A DNA stretch of 64,000 nt from Kordia periserrulae (GCF_003054265.1 NZ_QBKT01000012.1:1-64000), one strand, 5' to 3'; numbered from the stretch's first letter, positions 44,624 through 52,492 are shown. Program-made: numbers and translations. Notes: generated by a model not told the origin, from the sequence alone.

Positions 44624-45814
44624 CTAATCGAAAAATTTCTTCCCTTGACGATTCATTTTTCTTAGCAACGGCGAACAGCGATATCTGTCTTCATGATATT
44701 CGTCGTACAATTCATCTAGTTTTTGCACGCACCAATCAATGCCTTTTTCATCTGCCCAAGCGAGTAATCCTTTTGGATAGTTGACACCTTTGGTCATGGC
44801 ATTGTCAATGTCTTCTGCGGAAGCGATATTGAGAAATAACGCATCTGCCGCTTCGTTGATGAGCATTACTAGGACGCGGTTGAAGATGGTTTGTTGCAAA
44901 GACTTCTCGACTGCGCTCGAAGTGACATTTTGCGTCTCGACTGCGCTCGAAGTGACACGTCCGTTTTCATCGTAATCGTAATACCCTTTTCCTGTTTTTC
45001 TTCCTAAGTATCCTGCTTCTGACAAGCGTTTTTGCGTGAATGACGGTTTGTATCTTGAATCGTAATAGAACGCTGTAAATACGGTTTCCGTTACGGTATA
45101 GTTGACGTCGTTTCCGATGAAATCCATCAATTCGAAAGGTCCCATGCGGAAATTCCCAAGTGTTTTTAAAGCATTGTCAATCGTAGCAAAATCCGCAATT
45201 CCTTCTTCGTAGATGCGCAACGATTCTCCATAGAAAGGTCGCGCCACTCTGTTTACGATAAATCCAGGTGTGTCTTTGGCAACGGCAACTACTTTTTTCC
45301 AATCGGAAATGGTTTTTGTAACAGTTTGCAACACTTCTTTCGAGGTCTGAATCGCAGGAATCACCTCAACTAATTTCATTAATGGTGCTGGATTGAAGAA
45401 GTGAATTCCGATACAACGCTCTGGTTTTTGTAATGCTGAAGCGATAGAAGCAATGGAAAGCGATGATGTGTTGGACGCAATAATTGCGGTATCACTAACA
45501 TACGTTTCTAGCTCTGCAAATACTTTTTGCTTGATTTCGAGATTTTCAACAATCGCTTCGATTGTTAGGTCTGAATCGCCTAAATCTTTGAGTGCATCCA
45601 CATACGAAATGTTTCCTTGAATGCGATTTTTTTCGGCTTCGTCAATGCGTCCTTTTTGCACTAATCGATTGAGTATTTTTTCCAAAGCAGCTTTGCTTTT
45701 GTCTAAAGCTTCTTGTTTGGTATCGTATAACTTAACCATGCATCCCGCAGTTGCCGCCACTTGTGCAATTCCGCTTCCCATGGTTCCTGAACCTATGATT
45801 CCTATATTCTTCAT
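44624..45814 (-). CDS. paaH: 3-hydroxyadipyl-CoA dehydrogenase PaaH with in-frame repeat insertion
   Basis: PaaH oxidises 3-hydroxyadipyl-CoA with NAD+. The 396-residue protein has the Rossmann loop GSGTMGSGIAQVAA, the catalytic region ASNTSSLSI and GIHFFNPAPLMKLVEV, and the C-terminal domain TPGFIVNRVARPFYGE. Between GKGYYDYDENG and IFNRVLVMLINEAADAL lies an insertion, RVTSSAVETQNVTSSAVEKS. It is the translation of two copies of a dispersed palindromic repeat (44905-44957), kept in frame by a 30-bp period. The insertion sits in a linker between helical subdomains, so activity is plausibly kept. Confidence 0.93.
   Translation of the reverse strand: MKNIGIIGSGTMGSGIAQVAATAGCMVKLYDTKQEALDKSKAALEKILNRLVQKGRIDEAEKNRIQGNISYVDALKDLGDSDLTIEAIVENLEIKQKVFAELETYVSDTAIIASNTSSLSIASIASALQKPERCIGIHFFNPAPLMKLVEVIPAIQTSKEVLQTVTKTISDWKKVVAVAKDTPGFIVNRVARPFYGESLRIYEEGIADFATIDNALKTLGNFRMGPFELMDFIGNDVNYTVTETVFTAFYYDSRYKPSFTQKRLSEAGYLGRKTGKGYYDYDENGRVTSSAVETQNVTSSAVEKSLQQTIFNRVLVMLINEAADALFLNIASAEDIDNAMTKGVNYPKGLLAWADEKGIDWCVQKLDELYDEYHEDRYRCSPLLRKMNRQGKKFFD
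44905..44957. repeat. Two in-frame copies of the CTCGACTGCGCTCGA repeat inside paaH
   Basis: TCTCGACTGCGCTCGAAGTG + ACA occurs at 44905-44927 and again at 44935-44957, exactly 30 bp apart. On the coding strand each gives Val-Thr-Ser-Ser-Ala-Val-Glu. Related copies are intergenic at 5951-5972, 6016-6037 and 50153-50175, and inverted at 54774-54796. Confidence 0.93.
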
Positions 45815-45830
45815 ATTTGACGATTGTAGA

Positions 45831-46183
45831 TTAACGATTTTTGATTTTTGAAGTAGCTGTTTTGATACTTGCGACGAAAATCGAGATTAGTTGATTATTC
45901 TCATCTATTAATCTATTTATTATTTCTTTATCTTTAATTAACTGTGCTTGTTTTAGAATTTTCATGTTTACTATAGACTCTCGCAACTCTTTTAAACATA
46001 ATTTCATTTTATGGAGAAAGTCTCTAGATGATTCAGCACTTCTTGCTTCTCCGTAATTTAAAGCCACTGAATGAGCTGTTTTACTAAATGTTGTGACGCA
46101 AAAGAATCATCTGCTTTTTTACAACAATTAATCACATTTACAGAGAATTCAATGAGCCTGTCTTCTAATTGATTTGACTTCAT
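45831..46183 (-). pseudogene. Frameshifted four-helix-bundle (S23-like) gene
   Basis: Starting at ATG 46183 the frame reads MKSNQLEDRLIEFSVNVINC and stops at 46058 after 41 codons (ending KQLIQWL). The family sequence continues in another frame: SVALNYGEARSAESSRDFLH then KMKLCLKELRES, to the stop at 45831. A one-base change in the stretch around 46070-46082 (coding AGTAAAACAGCTCATT) would join the two parts. It is therefore a four-helix-bundle gene broken by one frameshift, unless the base is a sequencing error. It lies between paaG and paaH. Confidence 0.82.
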
Positions 46184-46225
46184 AGTTAGTTCTTACATCA
46201 AAATTCAACAATCAGCAATCGTTGA

Positions 46226-47011
46226 TCATTTTCCTTTAAAATTTGGCATGCGTTTTTCAACAAAGGCAGCTACGCCTTCACGATAGTCTTCCGATTCGCT
46301 GGCTTCTATTTGGTGTTTTGATTCTAATGCTAATTGCGCTTCCAAGTCGTTTGTTAACGATTGATTTAATACTCTTTTTGTCAAACCCAATGCTTTGGTT
46401 GGCATTTTTGCGAGTTTTTCTGCTAGCGCGATGATTTCTTGATTGAATGTTTCTAAAGGTAATACTTTGTATAGCATTCCCAAGCGTTCTCCTTCTTCGG
46501 CAGATATTTTGTCTCCCAACATCATTAACGCAGATGCTTTTTGAAATCCTATTAATCGCGGTAAAAAGAACGTACCTGCGCTGTCTGGAATGAGTCCAAT
46601 TTTACTGAATGCCTGAATGAAACTTACTTTTTCGTGTGCTACTACAATATCACAAGCCAATGCAATGTTTGCTCCCGCACCAGCGGCAACGCCATTGACA
46701 GCACCGATGACAGGTTTTTCAATAGAACGAATTCGCTGAATGATAGGATTGTAATGCTCTTCAAGTATTTTTTTGAATCCTGGATTGAGTTCTGGGTGTG
46801 TGACTTCTTTTAAGTCTTGTCCCGCACAAAACGCTTTTCCTTCGCCTGTTAAAACGATAGCACGAACGTCTTCATTTTGTTCGCAATTATCTAAGGTTTC
46901 TTGAAGTAATAATGCCATTTCGCGATTGAAACTGTTGAATACTTCCGGGCGATTGAGCGTGATGTACGCTACTTGATTTTGAATGATGAGTTTAATTGAT
47001 TGGTCGCTCAT
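46226..47011 (-). CDS. paaG: PaaG, ring-1,2-epoxyphenylacetyl-CoA isomerase
   Basis: PaaG converts the ring epoxide to oxepin-CoA and also shifts a double bond later in the pathway. The 261-residue crotonase-fold chain aligns by eye to E. coli PaaG along its full length: GKAFCAGQDL, PVIGAVNGVAAGAGANIALA, FIQAFSKIGLIPDSAGTFFL with the catalytic Asp in PDSAG, and the end SEDYREGVAAFVEKRMPNFK. It follows paaD by 67 bp on the minus strand. Confidence 0.95.
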   Translation of the reverse strand: MSDQSIKLIIQNQVAYITLNRPEVFNSFNREMALLLQETLDNCEQNEDVRAIVLTGEGKAFCAGQDLKEVTHPELNPGFKKILEEHYNPIIQRIRSIEKPVIGAVNGVAAGAGANIALACDIVVAHEKVSFIQAFSKIGLIPDSAGTFFLPRLIGFQKASALMMLGDKISAEEGERLGMLYKVLPLETFNQEIIALAEKLAKMPTKALGLTKRVLNQSLTNDLEAQLALESKHQIEASESEDYREGVAAFVEKRMPNFKGK

Positions 47012-47078
47012 GTGTTGATTTTTATATCATAAAGATTCCCGCTTTTACTTCAACAAGCTCAGTATTTAACGGGAATTA

Positions 47079-47579
47079 TCATTTTAAACATTTGAAATAA
47101 TCAAAAGGTTCTAAACAGTCTTCGCATTTGAATAATGCTTTGCAGGCTGTAGAACCAAATTGACTTACGAGTTTTGTATTTGTGGAACCGCAATTGGTAC
47201 ATTTTACGATTCGTTTTTCACCTAACAACGCTTCTTTGTCTGCATCTGCTGTTAATGGCGGCGCAATTCCATATTCTTGAAGTGCTTTCCGACCACGTTC
47301 CGTAATCCAATCGGTAGTCCAAGCTGGTGATAGAATGAGTTTCACTTTTGATTCATAACCATGCTCTTTTAAAGCTTTAGATATATCCTCTCCAATAACA
47401 TCCATCGCAGGGCAACCTGTATAGGTTGGTGTGATGCTCACTTCCACAATTCCATCAACCAATATTGCAGAACGTACCACTCCCATATCCATGATGGAAA
47501 GTACCGGAATTTCAGGATCGGATACTTTTTCCAAGATGGGAATTAAGTTTTCGTCTATGTGTTGTTTTGTGGAAAGCAT
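47079..47579 (-). CDS. paaD: PaaD, phenylacetyl-CoA epoxidase maturation subunit
   Basis: The 166-residue protein has an N-terminal MIP18/DUF59-type domain (VSDPEIPVLSIMDMGVVRSA, TPTYTGCPAMDVIGEDI). A C-terminal zinc-ribbon-like part has four Cys (KCTNCGST ... FKCEDCLEPF). PaaD is needed for an active epoxidase, probably for metal-cluster handling. It sits between paaC and paaG. Confidence 0.95.
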   Translation of the reverse strand: MLSTKQHIDENLIPILEKVSDPEIPVLSIMDMGVVRSAILVDGIVEVSITPTYTGCPAMDVIGEDISKALKEHGYESKVKLILSPAWTTDWITERGRKALQEYGIAPPLTADADKEALLGEKRIVKCTNCGSTNTKLVSQFGSTACKALFKCEDCLEPFDYFKCLK

Positions 47580-47583
47580 TTCT

Positions 47584-47648
47584 TTTGGGTGTTGGGTTTT
47601 AGGTTTTTGGTGTTGGGTTTTTGGTGTTGGGTGTTGGGTGTTGGGTGT
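47584..47648 (+). repeat. Degenerate GGGTGTT tandem repeat
   Basis: A run of TTGGGTG/TTGGTGT units with GGG tracts lies in the paaC-paaD spacer, ending in four near-perfect copies of the heptamer found at 1-72. A variant of the dispersed ATTCCTGC...GGAATGACA hairpin follows (about 47673-47720). On the transcribed (minus) strand the tract is C-rich. Confidence 0.85.
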
Positions 47649-47729
47649 TAGTTTAAAATTATGCTTTTATATTCCTGCATTTCTTCGGTAAGCTCAGTAC
47701 AGCTCGTAGGAATGACAAGCATTTGTTAG

Positions 47730-48482
47730 TTACCACTTCATATTTGGATAGGCTCTTTGCATGTATTGCATGTCAGCTAATAAATAGCCCATGTGTTCTG
47801 TGTGAATTCCTGATTTTCCTCCTTTTTGAAAGTATTTTGATTCAGGAACTGTCAATGTTGCTTCTTCTAGTAGAGCCGTTACTTTTTCGTAATAGGTTTC
47901 TTTTAGTGTAGCTACATCAACGCCGATTCCTTCCTCAGCCATCATTTTTGCATCTTCGGTTACTTCAAACAATTCGTTGGTGTATGTCCATAAATCATTG
48001 ATGGCGTTTTGCATTTTTTCGTGACTTTCCTCTGTACCATCACCTAAACGCTTCACCCAATCGCCCGTAAAACGTACGTGATACGACGCTTCTTTGATAG
48101 ATTTTTTAGCAATCGCACTTAACGTGATATCTTGACTGAATTGTAGCTTTTCTAGTAGTAACAAATGAAAAACATCATATAAGTACTGTCGCGCCATTGT
48201 ATACGCAAAATCGTGATTTGGTTGCTCTACCAAGAGTACGTTTTTATATTCACGTTCATAACGTAAAAAGGCAATACTGTCTTCGGTAGCGCCTTCGCCT
48301 TTGATATCAGCAGCATATTGAAAATAACTGCGTGTTTGCCCAAACAAATCGAGTGAAATATTGGTACAGGCAATGTCTGTTTCTAAACTTGGTCCATGAC
48401 CGCAAAGTTCGCCCAAACGCTGTCCTGCGATCAAGCAGTTATCACCAAGTTCGAGTATGTAGTTGTATAGGTTTGTTTTCAT
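47730..48482 (-). CDS. paaC: PaaC, epoxidase structural subunit
   Basis: The 250-residue ferritin-like protein pairs with PaaA to form the phenylacetyl-CoA epoxidase core but lacks the full iron site. Visible blocks are GDNCLIAGQRLGELCGHGPS, IALDLFGQT-like NISLDLFGQTRSYFQYAA, RYEREYKNVLLVEQPNHDFA and IKEASYHVRFTGDWVKRLGD. It lies in the conserved A-B-C-D order. Confidence 0.95.
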   Translation of the reverse strand: MKTNLYNYILELGDNCLIAGQRLGELCGHGPSLETDIACTNISLDLFGQTRSYFQYAADIKGEGATEDSIAFLRYEREYKNVLLVEQPNHDFAYTMARQYLYDVFHLLLLEKLQFSQDITLSAIAKKSIKEASYHVRFTGDWVKRLGDGTEESHEKMQNAINDLWTYTNELFEVTEDAKMMAEEGIGVDVATLKETYYEKVTALLEEATLTVPESKYFQKGGKSGIHTEHMGYLLADMQYMQRAYPNMKW

Positions 48483-48577
48483 ATGTATTGCCCACGAAAG
48501 TGGGTAACTTTATTTTTGAATTTCTGACTATATGTAGATTAGATTCAATATTAAATTTTCATATCGTATCAAATTGG

Positions 48578-48601
48578 ATTCCTGCCTTCGCAGGAATGAC
48601 A
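48578..48601. repeat. Dispersed hairpin repeat
   Basis: ATTCCTGC-CTTC-GCAGGAAT followed by GACA, a perfect 8-bp stem, lies in the 231-bp paaB-paaC spacer. Other copies are at 22104-22127 and 50315-50338. The same spacer also carries ACTTCGACAAGCTCAGCAA (about 48673), a second dispersed motif. Confidence 0.85.
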
Positions 48602-48713
48602 AAATGCTAGGTTAATGAGATTGATGCTTAACATAGAAATGACAAATTTCGTTTCATAGAGATTACCGCCTTACTTCGACAAGCTCAGCAAGCATCGGGA
48701 ATAGCGCAAAGCG

Positions 48714-48998
48714 CTACATATGCTTCACATCATCTGGTAAATCGTAAAATGTTGGATGACGATAGATTTTGTCTTGGGCAGGCTCAAATAATTCGCCGTT
48801 ATGTTCTGGATTTGACGCTGTAATGTGTTTGGACTCTACAACCCAAATGCTTACACCTTCGCTTCTGCGTGTGTACACGTCTCTTGCGTTTTCCAATGCC
48901 ATTTCTGCATCAGCAGCGTGTAAACTTCCAAAGTGTCGGTGTTCCAATCCGTTTTTGCTTCGTACGAATATTTCCCAAAGAGGCCAGTTTTTGTTCAT
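48714..48998 (-). CDS. paaB: PaaB, epoxidase small subunit
   Basis: The 94-residue protein has the PaaB signature WPLWEIFVRSKNGLEHRHFG, SLHAADAEMALENARDVYTR and GVSIWVVESKHI, ending DKIYRHPTFYDLPDDVKHM. PaaB bridges the two PaaAC heterodimers of the epoxidase. It is 51 bp after paaA. Confidence 0.97.
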   Translation of the reverse strand: MNKNWPLWEIFVRSKNGLEHRHFGSLHAADAEMALENARDVYTRRSEGVSIWVVESKHITASNPEHNGELFEPAQDKIYRHPTFYDLPDDVKHM

Positions 48999-49049
48999 CT
49001 TTTTTAGTATTAAGTTTTGAGTATTTAGTATTGAGATGATTTCAATAAT

Positions 49050-50036
49050 TTACCCTGCTTTTGCTTGATTTTCTTTTTTGTTTTGTTGCTTTTCAGCATA
49101 CGCCATGGCTGCATCACGAACCCACGTTCCGCGTTCCCATGCGCCAACTCTGGCATTCATACGTTCTTTGTTGCATGGTCCGTGACCTTTGACAACTTGC
49201 CAAAATTCGTCCCAGTCAATTTCACCGAAGTCGTAATGTCCTGTTTCTTCATTCCATTTTAGGTCTGGATCTGGAATGGTTAACCCTAAGATATCTGCTT
49301 GTGGCACGGTTTGATCGATGAATTGCTGACGCAAATCATCGTTGGTTTTACGTTTGAGTTTCCATTTCATCGATTGTTCTGTGTGAATCGATTCAGCATC
49401 TGTTGGTCCTAACATCATTAGTGAAGGCCACCACCATCTGTTTAAAGCATCTTGCGCCATTTGCTTTTGCGCTTCAGTTCCGTTGCAAAGTGTTAACATG
49501 ATTTCGAATCCTTGACGTTGGTGGAAACTTTCTTCTTTACATACACGAATCATCGCTCTTGCATACGGTCCGTATGAAGTATTACATAATGGCACCTGAT
49601 TGATAATTGCGGCGCCATCAACCAACCAACCAATAGCTCCCATATCTGCCCAAGTGATGGTAGGATAGTTGAAAATACTCGAATATTTGGCTTTCCCAGA
49701 GTGTAATTGTTCGTACAATTCTTCACGTGAGATTCCTAGTGTTTCGCATGCGCTGTAGAGATATAGACCGTGTCCAGCTTCGTCTTGTACTTTTGCCAAC
49801 AACGCTACTTTTCTACGCAACGAAGGCGCTCTGGTAATCCAGTTTCCTTCTGGCAACATTCCTATAATTTCAGAATGTGCGTGTTGCGATATTTGTCGGA
49901 TGTGTGTTTTCCTGTATTTTTCAGGCATCCAATCTTTTGGCTCTATCTTTTCATCATTTGCAATGCGCTGCTCAAATATTTCTTCTAAACTTAAACTGCG
50001 CTCTGCTCCATTGTTATTTTGTTGTGCTTCACTCAT
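49050..50036 (-). CDS. paaA: PaaA, catalytic subunit of phenylacetyl-CoA epoxidase
   Basis: The 328-residue di-iron ferritin-like oxygenase epoxidises the aromatic ring of phenylacetyl-CoA. Metal-ligand patterns are visible: [33 protein letters not shown] (ExxH-type), [14 protein letters not shown] (second ExxH) and [11 protein letters not shown]. The N-terminus is extended by an Asn/Glu-rich stretch before [20 protein letters not shown]. It heads the A-B-C-D block. A 351-bp repeat-filled gap separates it from paaE. Confidence 0.97.
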   Translation of the reverse strand: MSEAQQNNNGAERSLSLEEIFEQRIANDEKIEPKDWMPEKYRKTHIRQISQHAHSEIIGMLPEGNWITRAPSLRRKVALLAKVQDEAGHGLYLYSACETLGISREELYEQLHSGKAKYSSIFNYPTITWADMGAIGWLVDGAAIINQVPLCNTSYGPYARAMIRVCKEESFHQRQGFEIMLTLCNGTEAQKQMAQDALNRWWWPSLMMLGPTDAESIHTEQSMKWKLKRKTNDDLRQQFIDQTVPQADILGLTIPDPDLKWNEETGHYDFGEIDWDEFWQVVKGHGPCNKERMNARVGAWERGTWVRDAAMAYAEKQQNKKENQAKAG

Positions 50037-50387
50037 TACAGTATGTTTTTTTGTTGTTTGTTGTTTGTTTTTTGTGTAATTCTTTGATTTATTGGAATTA
50101 CTTTTTCTTTTTCATTTTTACTTCAAGACTGATATTTCGTACTTTGAAGGCATCTCGACTGCGCTCGATGTGACATTTTATTATTTTATTTTTTTGTTGT
50201 GTGATACTGAATCAAGTTCAGCATGACGTTTTGTTTTCCTTTTGTTTTTAAAAAATTCTCACTTTCGTGGGAATTTGCGTTAGGGATTGAGGTTTTGTTG
50301 AAGCTCTTTTTGAGATTCCTGCCTACACAGGAATGACAAAAAAGCGACTACCGAAAGCCCGACCCGTAGGGAAACGCCCTAATTATA
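50037..50387. repeat. Repeat-rich spacer between paaE and paaA
   Basis: This gap contains TCTCGACTGCGCTCGATGTG + ACA (50153-50175), the hairpin ATTCCTGC-CTAC-ACAGGAAT + GACA (50315-50338), a TTCTCACTTTCGTGGGAA inverted pair and a short AGGG/CCCT hairpin before the paaE stop. No gene is seen. I could not identify a convincing separate promoter for paaA, so paaE and paaABCD may be one message or may be separated by these hairpins. Confidence 0.7.
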
Positions 50388-51461
50388 CTAAACATCAAAA
50401 TCGACCACGACTTTTTCTGTGGTTGGAACGGCTTGGCACGACAATACCAATCCGCTCGCGAGTTCTTCTTCAACGAGTGCATAGTTGATTTTCATTTCTA
50501 CAGCACCTTCTAGCACTCTACATTTACAGGTACTACACACGCCACCTTTACAGGCGAACGGCAAATCGGCTCCTGCTGCCAATGCGCCATCGAGGATGTT
50601 ATCGTATGCGTCTTCCATGATGAAATGAAATTCTTTTCCGCCATCGACAATTGTTACATCGGTACCGTCGACTTTATGTTCTAACGCTTGTGCAATTTGC
50701 GCATCATTTGCTTTTTTATCGCCAGAGAAAAATAGTTCGTAATGAATGTTTTCTTTAGGCAATCCGGCAGCTTCCAATTCGTCTCTGATGAGGAAAATCA
50801 TTTCTTCTGGTCCACAAATAAAACAATCTGCCGTATCATCCACGTCAATGAACATTTTGGTGAGTAATTGAATTTTTTCTGGAGTAAATCGCCCGTTTAA
50901 AAATTCGATATCACGTTGCTCTTTTGTCAAGAAATAGAAGATATTGAAACGCTCTAAGTATTTGTTTTTCAACTGTTCTATCGCTTCTTTAAAGATAATG
51001 GATTTTACGGTGCGATTCAAGTAAAATAACTTGAAAGTACTTTGTGGCTCTGCTTCTAAGTGTGTTTTTATGATGGAAAGCATCGGCGTTATTCCACTTC
51101 CTGCCGCAAATGCGATGTAATTTTTCTTTGCATTCGGATCAACTTCTACGAAAAAACGACCTGCTGGCACCATTAATTCGAGCGTATCGCCTGCTTTTAA
51201 TTCGGTATTGGCATAGGTAGAAAATCTCCCGCCTGGAATTTGTTTTACAGCGACTTTCCATTCGCCATCAATTGGACTGGAGCATAACGAGTACGACCTG
51301 CGTACATCTTCGTCGTTGATGATTTTGCGCAAAGTCAGATATTGTCCTTGCTTGTATTGAAATTCTTTTTTGAGATTTTCGGGAATGTTGAGTGTGATTA
51401 CCGTACAATCTGAAGTCTCTTTGTACACGTCTGCGACTTCAATTTCATGAAACTTTGCCAT
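50388..51461 (-). CDS. paaE: PaaE, epoxidase reductase
   Basis: PaaE passes electrons from NADPH through FAD and a 2Fe-2S cluster to PaaA. The 357-residue chain has the FAD-binding RRSYSLCSSP and the NAD(P)-binding FAAGSGITPMLSIIKTHLEA and FICGPEEMI. The C-terminal plant-type ferredoxin has CKGGVCSTCKCRVLEG and the distant Cys in VLSCQAVP. ATG 51461 begins the conserved MAKFHEIEV; an upstream start at 51494 would place coding sequence over the operator. The promoter and palindromic operator are just upstream. Confidence 0.96.
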   Translation of the reverse strand: MAKFHEIEVADVYKETSDCTVITLNIPENLKKEFQYKQGQYLTLRKIINDEDVRRSYSLCSSPIDGEWKVAVKQIPGGRFSTYANTELKAGDTLELMVPAGRFFVEVDPNAKKNYIAFAAGSGITPMLSIIKTHLEAEPQSTFKLFYLNRTVKSIIFKEAIEQLKNKYLERFNIFYFLTKEQRDIEFLNGRFTPEKIQLLTKMFIDVDDTADCFICGPEEMIFLIRDELEAAGLPKENIHYELFFSGDKKANDAQIAQALEHKVDGTDVTIVDGGKEFHFIMEDAYDNILDGALAAGADLPFACKGGVCSTCKCRVLEGAVEMKINYALVEEELASGLVLSCQAVPTTEKVVVDFDV

Positions 51462-51482
51462 GCAATTTTTAGTTATTTTACA

Positions 51483-51513
51483 CAAAACTAACAATTGTTA
51501 GTTTGACTTGCAA
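51483..51513 (-). promoter_or_regulatory. paaE promoter overlapped by PaaR-type palindromic operator
   Basis: On the minus strand TTG (51513-51511), a 20-bp spacer and TAGTTTTG (51490-51483) form a Bacteroidota promoter. Over it lies a perfect 20-bp palindrome at 51485-51504, AAACTAACAATTGTTAGTTT. Its core CTAACAATTGTTAG fits the pattern CNAACGNNCGTTNG that I recall for Thermus PaaR, except the inner G/C pair. A repressor bound here would cover the -7 box. The TetR gene at 51914-52492 is the obvious candidate. Confidence 0.75.
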
Positions 51514-51556
51514 CTAAATTTTTGTTAAATAGTACATATCAGTCATTTACATAAAA

Positions 51557-51584
51557 AAAAGAGCGCTTATATAAGCACTCTTTT
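51557..51584. terminator. Terminator of the GG-leader peptide gene
   Basis: AAAAGAGCGCTTAT and ATAAGCACTCTTTT pair over 14 bp with one mismatch, ending in T on the minus strand. It lies 27 bp after the stop at 51611 and upstream of the paaE promoter, so it separates the peptide gene from paaE. Confidence 0.8.
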
Positions 51585-51610
51585 CTCTGTTTTGTGATAT
51601 TAAAAATTAT

Positions 51611-51790
51611 TTAAACACAAGTTCTATCGCATGTATGTTCGCAAGTATTGCCTTCACAAGTAAGACAAGTTTGCTCTTCTACACATGAGTTACTTCCTGG
51701 CGGAGGAGGCGGTCCACCAGCAACAATAGCATTTAGTTTTGAGATACTACATTTTTTTAATCTCAAAACGTTCATAGGTTCTCTTTTCAT
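51611..51790 (-). CDS. RiPP-like precursor peptide with GG leader and Cys-rich core
   Basis: The 59-residue peptide has leader MNVLRLKKCSISKLNAIVAGG (from an inner Met; five more residues from ATG 51790). The core begins PPPPPGSNSC and continues as CVEEQTC, TCEGNTC, EHTC, DRTCV: six Cys, five of them preceded by Thr and one by Ser. The leader pattern LxLKKxSISKL...GG matches the Bacteroidota natural-product precursor type (GG-Bacteroidales family) and the two peptides at 54950-55398. No modifying enzyme, peptidase or transporter is nearby. It has its own promoter and terminator between the TetR gene and paaE. Confidence 0.8.
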   Translation of the reverse strand: MKREPMNVLRLKKCSISKLNAIVAGGPPPPPGSNSCVEEQTCLTCEGNTCEHTCDRTCV

Positions 51791-51823
51791 TAAGTCTTTG
51801 GGTTTTTTAAATTAAATTCAATG

Positions 51824-51855
51824 CAAAGATACGTAAGATTAACCTTGTTAATCAA
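51824..51855 (-). promoter_or_regulatory. Predicted promoter of the GG-leader peptide gene
   Basis: On the minus strand TTG (51855-51853), a 21-bp spacer and TATCTTTG (51831-51824) fit the Bacteroidota pattern. The spacer holds an inverted repeat, GATTAAC-CTT-GTTAATC (51837-51853 as read on the plus strand), a possible operator. Confidence 0.65.
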
Positions 51856-51913
51856 TGGCTTTCCAATACATTTGTTAATCAAAAACTATAGAATCTTTAC
51901 AGATTTCCCCTAG

Positions 51914-52492
51914 TTATGCCGTAACGCCTGTAAGCAATACGTGACTTAATTTTCCTAGCAAATCTTGCTTTATGATTTCATCTTTTTTAGGAATCCAAAG
52001 GTATAAGGAGCGTAGTGTGGAAAGAATGGAAAATAGAATCACTTCAGGGTTTACGTCTTTAATTTCTCCTTTTGCAATGCCTTTTATTAATATTTGACGA
52101 AAGCTTTCTTCATAGTTTCGCCGTAACTGCAAGTAGTAATCGAGTTTTTCTTCTAAGTGCATCCAATCGTTGTTCATGGTTGCCATTCGGGAAGGATTTT
52201 CCATCGTAATTTGCACATGCAGTTTGATGATTCGCTCCAATTTTTCAATACTTGTCGCTTCTTCCATCGCAACGATTTCTGCCATTCCTGCGGTAAATTG
52301 TTCACCAATTTTCATGATGATATCCGCCAAAATTTCCTGTTTGGATTGAATGTGATTGTACAAACTTGCCGCTTTAATTCCCATAGCTTGCGCAATGTCG
52401 CGCATGGTTACCGCGCTGTAACCTTTCTTTTTGAAAAGCAATTCCGCAGTTTGTACTATTTCTTCTTTCCGTGTTGTTGGTTTTTGCGCCAT
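51914..52492 (-). CDS. TetR family regulator, probable PaaR-like repressor
   Basis: The 192-residue protein has a TetR N-terminal helix-turn-helix (EEIVQTAELLFKKKGYSAVT, then MRDIAQAMGIKAASLYNHIQ) and a helical ligand domain rich in aromatic residues (NNDWMHLEEKLDYYLQLRRN). ATG 52492 (MAQKPTTRKEE) is preferred; ten more residues are possible from 52522. It lies upstream of the paa genes on the same strand and diverges from the aromatic amino acid hydroxylase gene. By analogy with Thermus PaaR the ligand would be phenylacetyl-CoA; this is inference from context and the operator. Confidence 0.88.
   Translation of the reverse strand: MAQKPTTRKEEIVQTAELLFKKKGYSAVTMRDIAQAMGIKAASLYNHIQSKQEILADIIMKIGEQFTAGMAEIVAMEEATSIEKLERIIKLHVQITMENPSRMATMNNDWMHLEEKLDYYLQLRRNYEESFRQILIKGIAKGEIKDVNPEVILFSILSTLRSLYLWIPKKDEIIKQDLLGKLSHVLLTGVTA

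Noticed and set aside
44164-46183. Toxin-antitoxin pair formed by the two four-helix-bundle genes
   Set aside because: They belong to different subgroups of the S23-like family, are separated by paaH, and one is frameshifted; no toxin fold is seen.
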